Shown: positions 4,397-5,085 of the stretch, in pieces
Position numbering within the stretch: position 1 is the first letter of the stretch
Layout: every line of letters starts with the position of its first letter
Assembly: GCA_023390955.1 (NCBI GenBank)
Contig: JAEWBW010000651.1
Coordinates: 1 to 5,085, forward strand
DNA from: Pseudomonadota bacterium
GTDB taxonomy: Bacteria > Pseudomonadota > Alphaproteobacteria > Rhizobiales > Xanthobacteraceae
Direction of reading: 5' to 3'
Length of the DNA stretch: 5,085 nt
Position numbers and translations under genes: made by a program
The notes under the pieces: model-generated
Told to the model about the DNA's origin: nothing
Databases searched by the model: none
Seen by the model: only the letters and a program-made list of their open reading frames with translations

Positions 4397-4963
4397 ATGG
4401 GGAAGGCCCGCCTGCCTGAGGCGTTCATGGCAAGCGTTGCGGCATGCGTGATGCTGCTCGCGGCCGTGCTTTCGCTCGTCCCCGCGCGCGCCCAGACCGC
4501 ATTCGACCGGCCCGGCGGCGATTATTTCAACACCCCCGTGACATCAGGCGATCCCGAGGATTGCGCGCTGCTCTGTGAGCGCGATCGGCGCTGTCATGCC
4601 TGGAGCTTTGCCTATCCCGAGGTCGACGGCCGATCCGCGGTGTGCTGGCTGAAGAACACGGTGCCGCCCCGGGTGCCGGAAAGCTGCTGTATCTCCGGCG
4701 TCCGCGGCGCCGGCGTGCTCGAGCCGCGCAGCGAGGGTGTCGAGAACTCGATCGATCGTCCCGGCGGCGACCTCCGCAATTTCGAGCTCAAGGCCGGCGA
4801 AGGCGACGAAGCCTGCAAAGCCGCCTGCACCGCCGACAACAAATGCCGCGCCTTCACCTACGCCCGCCCCGGCTACACCGGCCGCGAGGCACGCTGCTTC
4901 CTGAAGAAGGAAATCAAGCCGCCGCGCCGGAAGGCGGGGTTCACGTCGGGCGTGGTGCGGTAG
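4397..4963 (+). CDS. Secreted protein with two tandem PAN/Apple-like domains
   Basis: Residues 11-32 are a hydrophobic export signal ending AxA (A30-R31-A32), with likely cleavage before Q33, so the product is periplasmic or secreted. The mature part is two repeats that each begin with DRPGGD (37-42 and 120-125) and carry cysteines with identical spacing C-x3-C-x5-C-x16-C (C56, C60, C66, C83; C140, C144, C150, C167). Each is followed by W/F-L-K. This fits the PAN_4 type of PAN/Apple fold, which usually mediates protein or carbohydrate binding, not catalysis. Repeat 1 has an extra adjacent pair C97-C98. No enzyme domain is attached; ligand unknown. Two starts are possible. ATG 4397 gives a K/R-containing n-region but has no ribosome site. 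ATG 4427 has GAGG at 4418-4421 but no positive n-region charge. It is preceded by a hairpin-rich leader, so it is probably independent of gshA. Confidence 0.85.
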   Translation: MGKARLPEAFMASVAACVMLLAAVLSLVPARAQTAFDRPGGDYFNTPVTSGDPEDCALLCERDRRCHAWSFAYPEVDGRSAVCWLKNTVPPRVPESCCISGVRGAGVLEPRSEGVENSIDRPGGDLRNFELKAGEGDEACKAACTADNKCRAFTYARPGYTGREARCFLKKEIKPPRRKAGFTSGVVR

Positions 4964-4970
4964 AACTAGG

Positions 4971-5085
4971 TCTCGTGCCCCGGGCGCAGCGCAGCACGAA
5001 GCGATGCGCTGCTGAACCGGGGTCCATTCTACCCACGCATCTGCCGCAAGATGGGTCCCGGCTCTGCGCAGCAGCGTTGCACGCT
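4971..5085. repeat. Palindromic intergenic repeat element, continuing past the right edge
   Basis: The segment has nested inverted repeats: CCCCGG (4978-4983) with CCGGGG (5017-5022), and inside it GCAGCGCA (4986-4993) with TGCGCTGC (5005-5012). A further ACCCA/TGGGT pair (5031-5035 with 5052-5056) is followed by ggctctgcgcagcagcg, which echoes the left arm. I recall closely similar sequence as a high-copy intergenic element of Bradyrhizobium genomes. The end of the full palindrome is outside the window. It begins 8 bases after the PAN-like gene stop, so it may also act as its 3' hairpin. Confidence 0.65.

Noticed and set aside
1..5085. tRNA, rRNA, CRISPR array, transposase or phage genes
   Set aside because: No cloverleaf, regularly spaced direct repeats or transposase/integrase motifs were seen on either strand.

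Overview
The window reads as ordinary chromosome from an alphaproteobacterium of the Bradyrhizobium/Rhodopseudomonas group (Nitrobacteraceae). The basis is high GC with strong GC3 in the coding regions, a glutamate-cysteine ligase of the plant/alphaproteobacterial type, a FadB-like dehydrogenase tail, and intergenic palindromes of a kind I recall from Bradyrhizobium. The genus is inferred from remembered protein and repeat similarity, not from a search.

Layout. Positions 1-266 are the 3' end of a 3-hydroxyacyl-CoA dehydrogenase (fatty acid beta-oxidation), closed by a hairpin plus T-run terminator that also touches the stop of a small convergent hypothetical gene (319-663, minus). Positions 664-863 hold no gene but carry an orphan copy of the same hairpin core. 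Next come two small membrane-protein ORFs (864-1067 plus; 996-1304 minus) that overlap tail to tail by 72 bases. Positions 1305-1521 hold the leader of the second ORF and the terminator of the next gene.

The centre is a glutathione-linked block. A beta-class glutathione S-transferase (1522-2136, minus) is divergent from a MarR-family regulator (2263-2748, plus), and the regulator is followed on the same strand by glutamate-cysteine ligase gshA (2848-4218), the first enzyme of glutathione synthesis. The gst-marR intergenic region is well ordered. It has two copies of one 12-base palindromic site, in opposite orientation, and an inverted repeat whose arms provide face-to-face -35 boxes. The simplest reading is that the MarR protein represses both gst and itself. 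Whether gshA is co-transcribed with marR cannot be settled from sequence.

Downstream of gshA is a 178-base gene-free stretch with several hairpins, then a secreted protein with two PAN/Apple-like cysteine repeats (4397-4963). The right edge enters a palindromic intergenic repeat that continues past the window. I see no RNA genes, CRISPR arrays, transposases or prophage genes. I did not find a clearly new system. The best leads are the gst-marR operator/promoter architecture and the overlapping small membrane genes.
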